A stretch of 64,000 bases of DNA from Gemmatimonadaceae bacterium (lineage in GTDB: Bacteria; Gemmatimonadota; Gemmatimonadetes; Gemmatimonadales; Gemmatimonadaceae), in assembly GCA_024710705.1 (NCBI GenBank), contig JANJUF010000051.1:1-64000 (forward strand), written 5' to 3'. The notes under the pieces are model-generated. The model ran no database searches. It was given only the letters and a program-made list of their open reading frames with translations, and had not been told where the DNA came from. Below, one piece after another: positions 42,994 to 52,784 of the stretch; the first letter of the stretch is position 1, and each line of letters begins with the position of its first letter. Both the position numbers and the translations under genes were made by a program.

Positions 42994-44027
42994 GCGACGC
43001 GCGGAAGGGGCTCACGTACGCCAGCGCCGGCGTGGACATCGATGCCGCCGAGGACTCGAAGCATCGCATCAAGCGGCTGGTGGAGAGCACGTTCACGGCC
43101 GGCGCGCGTGGCGCCTTCGGGGGCTTCGGTGGGATGTTCCGCGTGCCCGAGGGCGCCAAGAAGCCGCTGCTCGTGGCCAGCGCCGACGGCGTCGGCACCA
43201 AGATCAAGGTGGCCATCGAGGCCGACCGTCACGACACCATTGGCCACTGCCTCGTCAACCACTGCGTCAACGACATCCTCGTGCAGGGAGCGAAGCCGCT
43301 GTTCTTCCTGGACTACGTGGCCTTCGGCAAGTTGATCCCATCGGTGGTGGAGGCCGTGGTGGCCGGTGTCAGCGCCGGCTGCCGGGAGAACGGCGCGTCG
43401 CTGATCGGTGGCGAAACGGCCGAGATGCCTGGCGTGTACACGCCGCCCGACTACGACCTGGCCGGTTTTATCGTGGGCTGGGTGGAGGAGGACGACGTGA
43501 TCACGTCGGCCGGCGTGCGGGACGGGGACGTCCTCGTCGGGCTGGCGAGCACGGGGCTGCACACCAACGGGTACTCCCTGGCGCGGCGCATCGTCGCCGA
43601 CCGGTTGCGGCTGGGCTCGAATGACACCTTCCCCGACTCCGGGGGTAAGTCAGTGGCGGACGTGATGCTCGCCGTGCACCGCTCGTACCTGCCGATTCTC
43701 GGAGGGGCGCTCGGTCGGATCCACGCGATGGCGCACATCACCGGTGGGGGAATCCCCGGCAACCTCGACCGGGCGCTGCCGCCGCATCTCGACGCGGTGG
43801 TGGAGACGTCCTCGTGGGAGATTCCCCCCACGTTCCGGGTCCTGGAGCAAGCGGGGCGGGTCGATCGGGCGGAGATGTACCGGGCCTTCAACATGGGAGT
43901 CGGTATGATTGTGATGACCGACACAGCCGGCGCATCCTATATCCGTGACCTTGCCACACAGGCCGGCGTCGAGAGTTGGGTCATCGGCTTCACCCGCCCC
44001 GGTACGGGTCGGGTTCACCTCGTCTAG
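42990..44027 (+). CDS. purM: Phosphoribosylformylglycinamidine cyclo-ligase
   Basis: LTYASAGVDIDAAE, GVGTKIKVAIEADRHDTIG, LIGGETAEMPG, HITGGGIPGNL. Confidence 0.96.
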   Translation: MSDARKGLTYASAGVDIDAAEDSKHRIKRLVESTFTAGARGAFGGFGGMFRVPEGAKKPLLVASADGVGTKIKVAIEADRHDTIGHCLVNHCVNDILVQGAKPLFFLDYVAFGKLIPSVVEAVVAGVSAGCRENGASLIGGETAEMPGVYTPPDYDLAGFIVGWVEEDDVITSAGVRDGDVLVGLASTGLHTNGYSLARRIVADRLRLGSNDTFPDSGGKSVADVMLAVHRSYLPILGGALGRIHAMAHITGGGIPGNLDRALPPHLDAVVETSSWEIPPTFRVLEQAGRVDRAEMYRAFNMGVGMIVMTDTAGASYIRDLATQAGVESWVIGFTRPGTGRVHLV

Positions 44028-44044
44028 TACGGAGCTTACCGATT

Positions 44045-44995
44045 ATGCGTCGTTCCCTGGTCGCTGCGGCCACCGCGTTCACCCTCGCCGTCTCCGCGCC
44101 TGCCGTTGGCGCACAGGCAACCTGCTCGAATTCCGCGCTCGCCGGTGATGCCTGCGCCGTCGCCAGCGACATGTTCCGCTACATGGCGCCTCAGCTGGGC
44201 ACGGCAATCGCCGGCGGCAGCCATACGCTTGGCATCGGGACCAACCTGGGCGGTTTCCCGCACTTCGCGATCGCTTTGCGCGGCAACGTTGTGCAAGGGA
44301 ACGCGCCGAGCATCGACAACGTGAACACCGGTGCCGCCGTCTCGCGGAACTTCGGCGTCGAGGACGCGATGGTGCCAATGGCCACGGTGGACTTCGCGCT
44401 GGGCCTCACCAAGGGGTTCAACCTCGGCGTGACCCGCATCGGCGGCATCGACCTGATCGGCGGTATCACGTATGTGCCGGAGATCGAGGAGGACGGCGCC
44501 TCGTTGATTCCCCAGAACAGCACGGCGATCGGGCTCGGTGCGCGGGTGGGCATCCTGCAGCAGTCGGCGCTGCTGCCCGGCGTGGCGGTCTCCTACATGC
44601 AGCGCAACCTGCCCACGATCGACTTCGCGGCTTCGGCGGATGACGGCAGCACCTTCGACATCAACGACTTCTCGGTGAAGACCTCGTCGTGGCGAATCTC
44701 GGCGCAGAAGAACCTCCTGCTCTTCCAACTCGCGGCTGGTTTCGGTGGCGACACTTACGATTTCTCGACGGCCGGTAGCGTCACGGTGGACGGGAACAAC
44801 GCTGCCTTCACCGACAAGGCGTCGATGAGCCGCACGACGATGTACGGGTCGCTCGGCCTCAACCTCTTCCTCGCCAAGGTCGTGGCCGAAGTCGGCCAGG
44901 TGTCGGGCGGCAGCATCGAGACGTTCAACACCTTCGATACGCCGGCCGACGAGAAGCGGTTGTACGCCAACGTCGGTGTTCGCATCAGTTTCTGA
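44045..44995 (+). CDS. Hypothetical outer-membrane beta-barrel-like protein
   Basis: Start ATG 44045 with signal peptide (AVGAQA), barrel-like alternating pattern, terminal Phe (VGVRISF). Confidence 0.6.
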   Translation: MRRSLVAAATAFTLAVSAPAVGAQATCSNSALAGDACAVASDMFRYMAPQLGTAIAGGSHTLGIGTNLGGFPHFAIALRGNVVQGNAPSIDNVNTGAAVSRNFGVEDAMVPMATVDFALGLTKGFNLGVTRIGGIDLIGGITYVPEIEEDGASLIPQNSTAIGLGARVGILQQSALLPGVAVSYMQRNLPTIDFAASADDGSTFDINDFSVKTSSWRISAQKNLLLFQLAAGFGGDTYDFSTAGSVTVDGNNAAFTDKASMSRTTMYGSLGLNLFLAKVVAEVGQVSGGSIETFNTFDTPADEKRLYANVGVRISF

Positions 44996-45009
44996 GCCGC
45001 ACTGCTGAC

Positions 45010-46101
45010 GTGACCCCATCCACGGCCCCGCGCGACGGGGCACACATGCGCCGCGCGCTGGCCTTGGCGCGGCGTGGATGGGGCCAGACGGCGCCGAACC
45101 CCTTGGTCGGCGCCGTCGTCGTTCGCGATGGTGCCGTGGTCGGGGAAGGCTGGCATGCCCGACTGGGGGCGCCGCACGCCGAGGCGATGGCGCTGGAGGC
45201 GGCTGGCGCGTCGGCGCGGGGGGCGGATGTCTACGTGACCCTCGAGCCCTGTACCCATCACGGGCGGACGCCGCCCTGCGCGGATGCCCTCATCGCCGCC
45301 GGGGTCCGGCGCGTCGTCATTGCCGCCCTCGATCCCAATCCCACCGCGGCCGGCGGCGCCGAGAAGCTCCGCGCGGCAGGCATCGAGGTCGCCACGGGCG
45401 TGATGGAGGAGGAGGCCGCCGAGCTCAACGCGCTCTTCCTGTTCTCGCATCACCGGAGCGACCGACCGTTCGTCTCCCTCAAGTTGGCGCTTTCGGTGGA
45501 TGGGGCCATTGCGCCGGCGGAACGCACGCAGGTCTGGCTGACCGGCGAGGCGGCGCGTCGCTATGTGCACAAGCTGCGTGCGCAGTGCGATGCCGTCTTG
45601 GTCGGGATCGGCACCGCGCTGGCGGACGATCCCGACCTGACCGTCCGCTACGGGAAACGCCCCCGCACGGCACCGCGGCGCCTCGTGCTGGACCGCCACG
45701 CGCGCCTGCCGCTGACGAGCCGTCTCGTTCGAACCGCAGGGAAGGTGCCGGTGGAACTGCTGGCCGAGCAGCCGGACCCCGCCCGCGCCGCGGCGCTGGC
45801 CAAGGCCGGCGTGGTGGTGCGCACCGCGCCTGACCTGCTGGCGCACTTGGCGCTCCTGCGGGCCAGCGGGGTCCGGCACCTGCTGGTGGAGGGCGGGGCG
45901 GCCGTGGCGGCCTCCCTCCTGAGGGGCGGCGCGGTGGACCGCTTGATTATCTTTCAGGCGCCGGTCCTCCTTGGGGCCGGGGCCCTCGCCGGGCTCGGGA
46001 CCTTCGTCCCGTCGGCCGAGGGGGAGCGGCGATGGGAGGTGGTCGAGCGTCGCGAGTTCGGCGACGACCAGATGACCGTCTATCGCCCCGCCACACGCTG
46101 A
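45010..46101 (+). CDS. ribD: Bifunctional riboflavin deaminase/reductase
   Basis: APNPLVGAVVV, GAPHAEAMAL, TLEPCTHHGRTPPC deaminase motifs; LKLALSVDGAIA reductase domain. Confidence 0.95.
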   Translation: MTPSTAPRDGAHMRRALALARRGWGQTAPNPLVGAVVVRDGAVVGEGWHARLGAPHAEAMALEAAGASARGADVYVTLEPCTHHGRTPPCADALIAAGVRRVVIAALDPNPTAAGGAEKLRAAGIEVATGVMEEEAAELNALFLFSHHRSDRPFVSLKLALSVDGAIAPAERTQVWLTGEAARRYVHKLRAQCDAVLVGIGTALADDPDLTVRYGKRPRTAPRRLVLDRHARLPLTSRLVRTAGKVPVELLAEQPDPARAAALAKAGVVVRTAPDLLAHLALLRASGVRHLLVEGGAAVAASLLRGGAVDRLIIFQAPVLLGAGALAGLGTFVPSAEGERRWEVVERREFGDDQMTVYRPATR

Positions 46102-46121
46102 TTTCCACGCACGCAGGTCCG

Positions 46122-46718
46122 ATGTTCACAGGGTTGATCACAGCGGTCGGAGAGGTCGTCGCGGTATCCACCACGGATGCCGGGCGCGAGCTCGTGATCG
46201 CGGCGCCATTCACTGACCTGCAGCTCGGGGAGAGCATCGCCTGCAACGGCGCCTGCCTCACCGTGCGCGAGTTCGTGCCCGGCCAGTTCACGGTGGCGGC
46301 GGTGGTGACCACCCTTGATGTCACGGCCATCGACGCGTGGCAGATCGGCACCAGGCTCAACCTCGAACGCGCGCTCGCCGTTGGCGACCGCCTGGGCGGG
46401 CATCTCGTGCAGGGGCACGTGGACGGACTCGGTACCGTGGTGGCGGCCTTCCAACGCGACGATGCCTGGATCGTGGACATCCAGGTGCCGGATGAGGTGG
46501 ACGAACTCCTCGTACCGCGCGGCAGCATCGCCGTGGACGGGGTGAGTCTCACCGTCGTGGACCTGCCCGGCGAGCGCCTCCTGCGCATCAGCGTCATTGA
46601 CCACACGCTCCGCCACACCACGTTGGGGAGCCTCCGACCCGGCGACGCCGTTCATCTCGAGGCGGACCTCCTGGCCAAGCATCTCAAGCGCCTCGCGGCG
46701 CCCCTACTGAAATCGTGA
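46122..46718 (+). CDS. ribE: Riboflavin synthase, alpha subunit type
   Basis: MFTGLITAVGEV start, GESIACNGACLTV and GSIAVDGVSLTVV duplicated barrels. Confidence 0.95.
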   Translation: MFTGLITAVGEVVAVSTTDAGRELVIAAPFTDLQLGESIACNGACLTVREFVPGQFTVAAVVTTLDVTAIDAWQIGTRLNLERALAVGDRLGGHLVQGHVDGLGTVVAAFQRDDAWIVDIQVPDEVDELLVPRGSIAVDGVSLTVVDLPGERLLRISVIDHTLRHTTLGSLRPGDAVHLEADLLAKHLKRLAAPLLKS

Positions 46719-47920
46719 AAATGTTCGGGACTATCGAGCAGGCCCTGGCCGACCTGAAGGCCGGCAAGTTCATCGTCGTCGCGGACGACGAGGATCGGGA
46801 GAACGAAGGCGACCTCATCTGCGCGGCCGAGTTCATCACGCCGCAGATGGTGAACTTCCTGATGCAGGCCAAAGGCATGATCTGCGTGGCGCTGTCACCG
46901 GAGCGCGTGGACGCGCTGGCCTTGGAGATGATGGGCACGGAGAACACCGATGCCCTCAGAACGGCGTACACCGTGACCGTGGACGGTGCCCCGCGACACG
47001 GCGTGTCCACCGGCATCAGCGCGAAGGACCAGGCCACGACCATCGCCCTGCTCGCTGCGCCCTCCAGCGCGCCGGCGGACCTCCGTCGCCCGGGCCACGT
47101 GCATCCCCTGCGGGCCCGCGAAGGCGGCGTGCTCCAGCGCGTCGGCCACACCGAAGCGGCGGTGGACCTCATGCGCCTCGCTGGGCTGCAGCCCGCCGGC
47201 GTGATCTGCGAGATCCTCACGGCCGACGGCTCCACTGCCAAGCGTCCGGACCTCGAGACCTTCACGCGCGAGCACGGCCTCACCTTCATCACCGTCGCCC
47301 AGCTGGTGGCCTACCGCCTGCAGCACGAGCGGCTGGTGCATCGGGCCGCCGAGGCGCGCCTCCCCACCGAGTTCGGCGAGTTCCGCCTCGTAGGCTACCG
47401 CAACGACGTGGACACGCACGAGCACGTGGCTCTCGTCTACGGCGATCTCGAAGGGGCCGAGGACGTGCTGGTGCGCATGCACTCCAAGTGCCTCACTGGC
47501 GACACCTTCCACTCGCTGCGCTGCGACTGCCACTGGCAGCTGCACGAGGCCATGCGGCTTTGCGTCGAGGCCGGCAGGGGCGTGATCGTGTACCTCGACC
47601 AGGAAGGGCGTGGCATCGGGCTGCTGAACAAGCTGCGCGCGTATCAACTGCAGGACGAAGGAGCCGACACGGTCGAGGCCAACGAGCGCCTCGGCTTCGC
47701 CCCCGACCTGCGCAACTACGGCATCGGCGCGCAGATCCTGCTCGACCTCGGGCTCACCTCCATCCGGCCGATCACCAACAATCCCAAGAAGCTCGTCGGC
47801 CTCGAGGGATACGGACTGCGGCTGGGAGAGCGGGTGGCCATCGTCTCGCCGTCGAACGGCGAGAACGCCGAGTATCTCGAGACCAAGCGGACGAAGCTCG
47901 GTCACCTGCGGGCGATCTGA
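46715..47920 (+). CDS. ribBA: Bifunctional DHBP synthase/GTP cyclohydrolase II
   Basis: VADDEDRENEGDLICAAE (DHBPS), VRMHSKCLTGDTFHSLRCDC and DQEGRGIGLLNKLRAY (GCHII). Confidence 0.95.
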   Translation: MKMFGTIEQALADLKAGKFIVVADDEDRENEGDLICAAEFITPQMVNFLMQAKGMICVALSPERVDALALEMMGTENTDALRTAYTVTVDGAPRHGVSTGISAKDQATTIALLAAPSSAPADLRRPGHVHPLRAREGGVLQRVGHTEAAVDLMRLAGLQPAGVICEILTADGSTAKRPDLETFTREHGLTFITVAQLVAYRLQHERLVHRAAEARLPTEFGEFRLVGYRNDVDTHEHVALVYGDLEGAEDVLVRMHSKCLTGDTFHSLRCDCHWQLHEAMRLCVEAGRGVIVYLDQEGRGIGLLNKLRAYQLQDEGADTVEANERLGFAPDLRNYGIGAQILLDLGLTSIRPITNNPKKLVGLEGYGLRLGERVAIVSPSNGENAEYLETKRTKLGHLRAI

Positions 47921-48417
47921 TGGCGGAGTTCATCGGAGTGCCCTCCGGCGCCGGGCGCCGGGTGTTGATCGTCGTCGCGCGGTTCAACGAACCGGTGACG
48001 CAGAAGCTGGTGGATGGAGCGCTGGACTGTTGCCTCAAGCACGGGGCGCGCCTCGACGACATCGACGTGCTGTGGGTGCCGGGGGCGTGGGAGATTCCAC
48101 CGGCCCTGATGAAGGCATTGCAGACGGAGCGCTACGACGCGGCCGTGGCCTTGGGCGCGGTGGTGCGCGGCGAGACGCCGCACTTCGATTTCATCGCCGG
48201 CGAGGCCAATCGGGGCATCGCCCTGTTGCAGGGGGAGTTCGGCGTGCCGATCGGTAACGGGCTCCTGACCACGGATACGATGGAGCAGGCCGAGGCGCGG
48301 GCTGGCGGTGCGCACGGCAACAAGGGGTGGGATGCCACCCTCGCGGCGCTGGAGATGACCGATCTCTTCGGCCGCCTCGACCAGATGACCGAGGGGGATG
48401 ACGATGGCGCGCGTTGA
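47920..48417 (+). CDS. ribH: 6,7-dimethyl-8-ribityllumazine synthase
   Basis: ATG 47920; VVARFNEPVTQKLVDGAL, VPGAWEIP, LGAVVRGETPHFDFI. Confidence 0.95.
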   Translation: MAEFIGVPSGAGRRVLIVVARFNEPVTQKLVDGALDCCLKHGARLDDIDVLWVPGAWEIPPALMKALQTERYDAAVALGAVVRGETPHFDFIAGEANRGIALLQGEFGVPIGNGLLTTDTMEQAEARAGGAHGNKGWDATLAALEMTDLFGRLDQMTEGDDDGAR

Positions 48418-48823
48418 GACACGCGGCCGCGCCCGCGCCCTTCAGGCCCTGTACGCGTGGGACGTGCGGCGCGAGTCCGCGCCCTTGGCACGCGTGGCCC
48501 AGCTGGTCTGGGACGATCTGGCGATCACCCCGGCCGAGCGCGACTTTGCCGACGCGATCATCCAGCTCATCGTCGCCGACCAAGCCGCGATGGACGCCGA
48601 GCTCGCCGAGGTGACCACCAACTGGCGGCTTGAGCGGCTCGGGCACATCGAACGTTGCGTGCTGCGGCTCGGCGCCGCCGAGCTGACGCAGGGCGGGACG
48701 CCGCCACGGGTGGTGATCCAGGAGTGTGTGCGCCTCGCCGAGCGTTTCGGCTCAGGGCAGAGCGCGCGCTTCGTGAATGGTGTGCTCGACGCGCTCGCCC
48801 GCCGCATGGGCCGGCTGACTTGA
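48398..48823 (+). CDS. nusB: Transcription antitermination factor NusB
   Basis: RARALQALYAWDV, AELTQGGTPPRVVIQECVRLAERFGSGQSARFVNGVLD. Confidence 0.93.
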   Translation: MTMARVETRGRARALQALYAWDVRRESAPLARVAQLVWDDLAITPAERDFADAIIQLIVADQAAMDAELAEVTTNWRLERLGHIERCVLRLGAAELTQGGTPPRVVIQECVRLAERFGSGQSARFVNGVLDALARRMGRLT

Positions 48824-49926
48824 AGCTCGTCGCCGTCAACTGGCAGGACCTCGCGAATCCGCTGGGTGGGGGCGCCGAGACGCACCTGCACGAGATCCTG
48901 GAGCGCCTGGCGGCCTACGGCCACGAGGTCGTGCTGCTTTGCGGCGGCTGGCCGGGCTGCCCGCCGCGTGGCGAGCGGAACGGCGTGGAGATCCACCGGG
49001 TAGGAACGCGACAGACCTTCCCGTTCCTGGTGCGCGCCTACTGGGAGCGCCACCTCAAGTCCCGCGGCTTCGATGTGCTCTACGAGGACATCAACAAAGT
49101 CCCGCTCTACACCACGCGCTGGGGGGCGACGCGGGTGGTGGCGGTGGTGCCGCACCTCTTCGGCGGCGCGGCATTCCAGGAACTGAACCCGATGCTCGCC
49201 ACTGCGGTGTGGCTTTCGGAGCGGCCGCTGCCGTGGATGTACCGCGGGGTCGCGTTCCAGGCCATCAGCGAGAGTACGGCCGATGACCTGGTGGGTCGCG
49301 GCATCGCCCGCGAGCGTGTGCGCGTGATTCCCCCGGGGGTGAGCTTCGATCACTACACGCCGGCGCCCGCGATGCGGGCGTCGCGGCCCACCTTCGCGTA
49401 CCTCGGACGGCTGAAGAAGTACAAGGGCGTGGACTTGGTCATCCGGGCCTTCGCGGCGCTGGCGCGCCCTGACGCCCTGCTCGAGATCGCCGGGGCAGGG
49501 GACTACCGTCCGGCGCTCGAACGCCTGGTGGACTCGCTTGCCCTGCGCGAGCGCGTGCGCTTTCTTGGCTTCGTGACCGAGGCGGAGAAGCTCGCCCTGC
49601 TGCGCCGGGCGTGGGTGGTCTCGTTGGCCTCGCCCAAGGAGGGGTGGGGGCTGACGAACGTGGAGGCGGAGGCCTGCGGGACGCCGGTGGTGGCGTCGGA
49701 TTCGCCGGGCATCCGGGAGTCGGTGCGGCACGGGGAGACGGGATTCCTCGTACCGCACGGCGATGTGGCGGCGATGGCGGCGGCGTTTGCGCGGCTGGCG
49801 GACTCGCCGGCCCTCGTGGCCGCGATGGGCGTGAAGGCACGGGCCTTCGCGGAATCCTTCACTTGGGACCGGTGCGCGCGCGCGACCGAGGCGCACCTGC
49901 TCGAGGTGATCAACCAGAGGGGGTAG
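48820..49926 (+). CDS. Glycosyltransferase family 4-like protein
   Basis: Probable TTG start 48820; GGGAETHLHEI, YKGVDLVIRAFA, SPKEGWGLTNVEAEACGTPVVA GT-B motifs. Confidence 0.88.
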   Translation: MKLVAVNWQDLANPLGGGAETHLHEILERLAAYGHEVVLLCGGWPGCPPRGERNGVEIHRVGTRQTFPFLVRAYWERHLKSRGFDVLYEDINKVPLYTTRWGATRVVAVVPHLFGGAAFQELNPMLATAVWLSERPLPWMYRGVAFQAISESTADDLVGRGIARERVRVIPPGVSFDHYTPAPAMRASRPTFAYLGRLKKYKGVDLVIRAFAALARPDALLEIAGAGDYRPALERLVDSLALRERVRFLGFVTEAEKLALLRRAWVVSLASPKEGWGLTNVEAEACGTPVVASDSPGIRESVRHGETGFLVPHGDVAAMAAAFARLADSPALVAAMGVKARAFAESFTWDRCARATEAHLLEVINQRG

Positions 49927-49928
49927 GC

Positions 49929-50258
49929 GTGGAGATCGTCATCCATACGCATCACGCGAACGTCTCGGACTACATGCGCAAGCGCGCCGCGCGCGCGGTC
50001 GAGCGCGTGGCCGCCCGCGTCCCCCGGATCGTGGAGGGGATCCTCCGCTTCGAGGAGGACGGACCGACCCGCCGCGTGACCGTGACGCTGCGTGCGCCGA
50101 GGCATCACGATCTCATGGCCAAGGCGGAGGGCCGGTTCTTCGGGCCTGCGTTGACGGCCGCCATCACCAAGTTGCAGATGCAGGCGGGACGCGAGAAGCG
50201 CTCCAATGGCAAGGGCAATCCGCGCCGGCTCGCGGCTCGCGCCCGCCAGCGCGCCTGA
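49929..50258 (+). CDS. Ribosome hibernation promoting factor (HPF/RaiA family, short form)
   Basis: GTG start 49929; EIVIHTHHANVSDYMRKRAARAVERVA...IVEGILRFEEDGPTRRVTVTL; located immediately before hprK. Confidence 0.78.
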   Translation: MEIVIHTHHANVSDYMRKRAARAVERVAARVPRIVEGILRFEEDGPTRRVTVTLRAPRHHDLMAKAEGRFFGPALTAAITKLQMQAGREKRSNGKGNPRRLAARARQRA

Positions 50259-50263
50259 CGCCG

Positions 50264-51232
50264 ATGCCCACCCTCACCGTCGGCGCGCTCTACGAGCGGA
50301 TGCGCGAGACGCTCCAACTGGAGCTGCTCGGCAGCGCCGATGGATTGCAGCGCCCCATCGAGACGGACGACGCCTCCGGTCCGGGGCTCGTTCTCGCCGG
50401 CTACACCGGGCGCTTCGTGCACCAGCGCCTGCAGGTGCTCGGTGAGACGGAAGTGAGCTACCTGCGCTCGCTGAGCGCCGATGTGCGGGCCCGCAACCTT
50501 GCCGCGTTCTTTGCGTATCCCATTCCCTGCGTGATGATCACCAAGGGGCAGGAGCTGCCTGACGGCATGGAACAGGAGGCCCGGCGCGCCGGCATCGCCA
50601 TCCTCCGCTCGGCGCTCAAGACCCAGGAGTTCTACCACCTGCTCGCGCCCTTCCTCGAGGACACCTTCGCCCCGACGACCAACCTCCACGGCTCCTTGGC
50701 CGACGTCTATGGGGTCGGCCTGCTCTTCACGGGCCAGAGTGGCATCGGGAAGTCGGAGTGCGTGCTCGATCTCGTCGAGCGCGGGCATCGCTTGGTGGCG
50801 GACGATGTCGTCATCGCCCGGCGCAAGGGGGCGGACGTGGTGCTCGGGGCGGGACATCCGCTGCAGCGGCATTACATGGAGATCCGTGGCGTCGGCCTCA
50901 TCGATGTCCGCGCGATCTTCGGTATCCGCGCCGTGCGCCAACAGAAGCGCATCGAGGTGGTGGTCCACCTCCAGCAGTGGAAGGACGGGATGCCGATCGA
51001 GCGTACCGGATTGGAGACCGCGCTTACCGACATCCTCGGCGTCGAGATCCCGCGCGTCACCATCCCGATCATCCCGGGGAAGAACATCACGGTGGTCGCG
51101 GAGGTGATTGCGATGGGCCATCTGCTGCGCTACAGCGGCGAGGATCCGGCGCACGCCTTCAACGAGCGACTGAAGGGACACATGCGGCAGAAGGCGGATG
51201 TCCAACGGTACCTGCTCGATGACGACGAATAG
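50264..51232 (+). CDS. hprK: HPr kinase/phosphorylase
   Basis: GVGLLFTGQSGIGKSECVLDLVERGHRLVADD Walker A, EIRGVGLIDVRAIFG motif. Confidence 0.95.
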   Translation: MPTLTVGALYERMRETLQLELLGSADGLQRPIETDDASGPGLVLAGYTGRFVHQRLQVLGETEVSYLRSLSADVRARNLAAFFAYPIPCVMITKGQELPDGMEQEARRAGIAILRSALKTQEFYHLLAPFLEDTFAPTTNLHGSLADVYGVGLLFTGQSGIGKSECVLDLVERGHRLVADDVVIARRKGADVVLGAGHPLQRHYMEIRGVGLIDVRAIFGIRAVRQQKRIEVVVHLQQWKDGMPIERTGLETALTDILGVEIPRVTIPIIPGKNITVVAEVIAMGHLLRYSGEDPAHAFNERLKGHMRQKADVQRYLLDDDE

Positions 51233-51602
51233 CGCGCCGCGCGCCATCGTCGCCGGCCACGGATCCTTCGCTGCTGGGCTCGTCTCGGCCGTGGAGCAGA
51301 TCACCGGGCTCGGCGACGTCTACGTGCCAATCAGCAACTCGCAGCTCACGCCCGCCGCCATCGATGCGGCCATCCGTGATGCGATCGCGCGCAGCGGCGC
51401 CACCGTGGTCTTCACCGACCTCCCCGCGGGCAGCTGCACGATGATCGTCCGCCGGCTCGCCAAGCTCGAACCCGGCATCACGATTGTCACCGGTGTCACG
51501 CTGCCCACATTGCTGGCCTTCGCCCTCGGGGCCAGCGTCGAGGAGGCGGTGGCCAAGGGGCACGAAGCGCTCGGCCAGGTGGAAGGTCCGCGTGGCGCTT
51601 GA
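51219..51602 (+). CDS. PTS mannose-family EIIA component
   Basis: AIVAGHGSFAAGLVSAVEQITG active-site His context; PTS gene cluster. Confidence 0.85.
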   Translation: MTTNSAPRAIVAGHGSFAAGLVSAVEQITGLGDVYVPISNSQLTPAAIDAAIRDAIARSGATVVFTDLPAGSCTMIVRRLAKLEPGITIVTGVTLPTLLAFALGASVEEAVAKGHEALGQVEGPRGA

Positions 51603-52083
51603 GCATTTCCGCATTGACGATCGGCTGATCCACGGACAGGTCGTGGTGGGGTGGGGCCAACCCTGCGGCCTGGGGTTCGTGGTTTTGGTGGACGATGCCG
51701 TGGTGCACTCCGAGTGGGAGCAGGAGCTGTATCGGATGGGCGTGCCGCCGGATATGGATCTGTATTTCGACTCCGTGGAGAGCGCAGCCCGCAGACTCCC
51801 AGACTATCGCGCCGACCGACGGCCCGGGATGCTGCTCGCCGGGGACATCGCCACCATGCGGGCCCTGTGCGCGTCGGTGCCTGACATCACCCGGGTCACC
51901 ATCGGTGGCATCCATCACAAGGACGGACGCAGCCCGAGGCTCCGCTACGTGTTCCTCACGCCGGACGAGGAGGCGTCGCTGCGGACGCTGGCGGCGCAGG
52001 GGGTCGAGGTCGTCGCGCAGGATGTGCCAGGCGCACCGGCCATCCCGTTGGATGAGGTGCTCGCCGGCGACGGGAGGGGCTAG
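51592..52083 (+). CDS. PTS mannose-family EIIB component
   Basis: FRIDDRLIHGQVVVGWG active-site His motif; GTG start 51592. Confidence 0.92.
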   Translation: MALEHFRIDDRLIHGQVVVGWGQPCGLGFVVLVDDAVVHSEWEQELYRMGVPPDMDLYFDSVESAARRLPDYRADRRPGMLLAGDIATMRALCASVPDITRVTIGGIHHKDGRSPRLRYVFLTPDEEASLRTLAAQGVEVVAQDVPGAPAIPLDEVLAGDGRG

Positions 52084-52784
52084 TGGACGCCCTCGCGATC
52101 GACGTCCTGCAACTGCTGCCGCTCGCCGTGCTCGGTGCGGTGCTTGGCCTGGACGTGGTGAGTTTTCCGCAAGCCATGATCTCGCGCCCCATCGTGGCGG
52201 CGACGGCAGCCGGTGCGCTCATCGGCCAGCCGCTGCGCGGACTCGCCATCGGCGTGGCGCTGGAGTTCTTTGCGCTGGAATCGCTCCCCTTCGGGGCGTC
52301 GCGGTATCCCGAGTGGGGTTCGGCGGCCGTGGTCGGTGGGGCGCTGTTCGCGATGACGCCCGACAACACCCCGGCGGCGATGACCGTGGCGACGCTCGCG
52401 GCGCTCCTCACGGCCAGCATCTCGGGCACGTCCATGGTGGCCCTGCGCCGCTGGAACGCCCAACGCGCCCATCGGCAGGAGGCAGGACTCCTGCGCGGGT
52501 CGGGGAGCACCGTCGTGGCCTTGCAGCTGACGGGGATGACCGCCGACCTCGTGCGTGGCGGGCTCATCACGCTGTTGGGCCTCGCGATCTTCACCCCGCT
52601 GCGCACCGCGATCCTTGCCACGTTCACCTTCCCCGGCACCCTCTCGCGTGCCGTCGTGGTGTCGGTGGCGTCGGCGGTGGGGTTGGCGGCAGTCTGGAAG
52701 GTGACCCAGTCCACGTCGGGGGCGCGCTGGTGGCTGCTGTCCGGACTCGCGGTGGGCTTTGGCATCGCCTGGGGGCTATGGTGA
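52083..52784 (+). CDS. PTS mannose-family EIIC component
   Basis: GTG start; polytopic protein with LDVVSFPQAMISRPIVAATAAGALIG typical of ManY-like IIC. Confidence 0.85.
   Translation: MDALAIDVLQLLPLAVLGAVLGLDVVSFPQAMISRPIVAATAAGALIGQPLRGLAIGVALEFFALESLPFGASRYPEWGSAAVVGGALFAMTPDNTPAAMTVATLAALLTASISGTSMVALRRWNAQRAHRQEAGLLRGSGSTVVALQLTGMTADLVRGGLITLLGLAIFTPLRTAILATFTFPGTLSRAVVVSVASAVGLAAVWKVTQSTSGARWWLLSGLAVGFGIAWGLW

Noticed and set aside
44996-45009. Possible FMN riboswitch upstream of the riboflavin operon
   Set aside because: Only 14 bp separate ribD from the preceding gene and no FMN-aptamer motifs were seen
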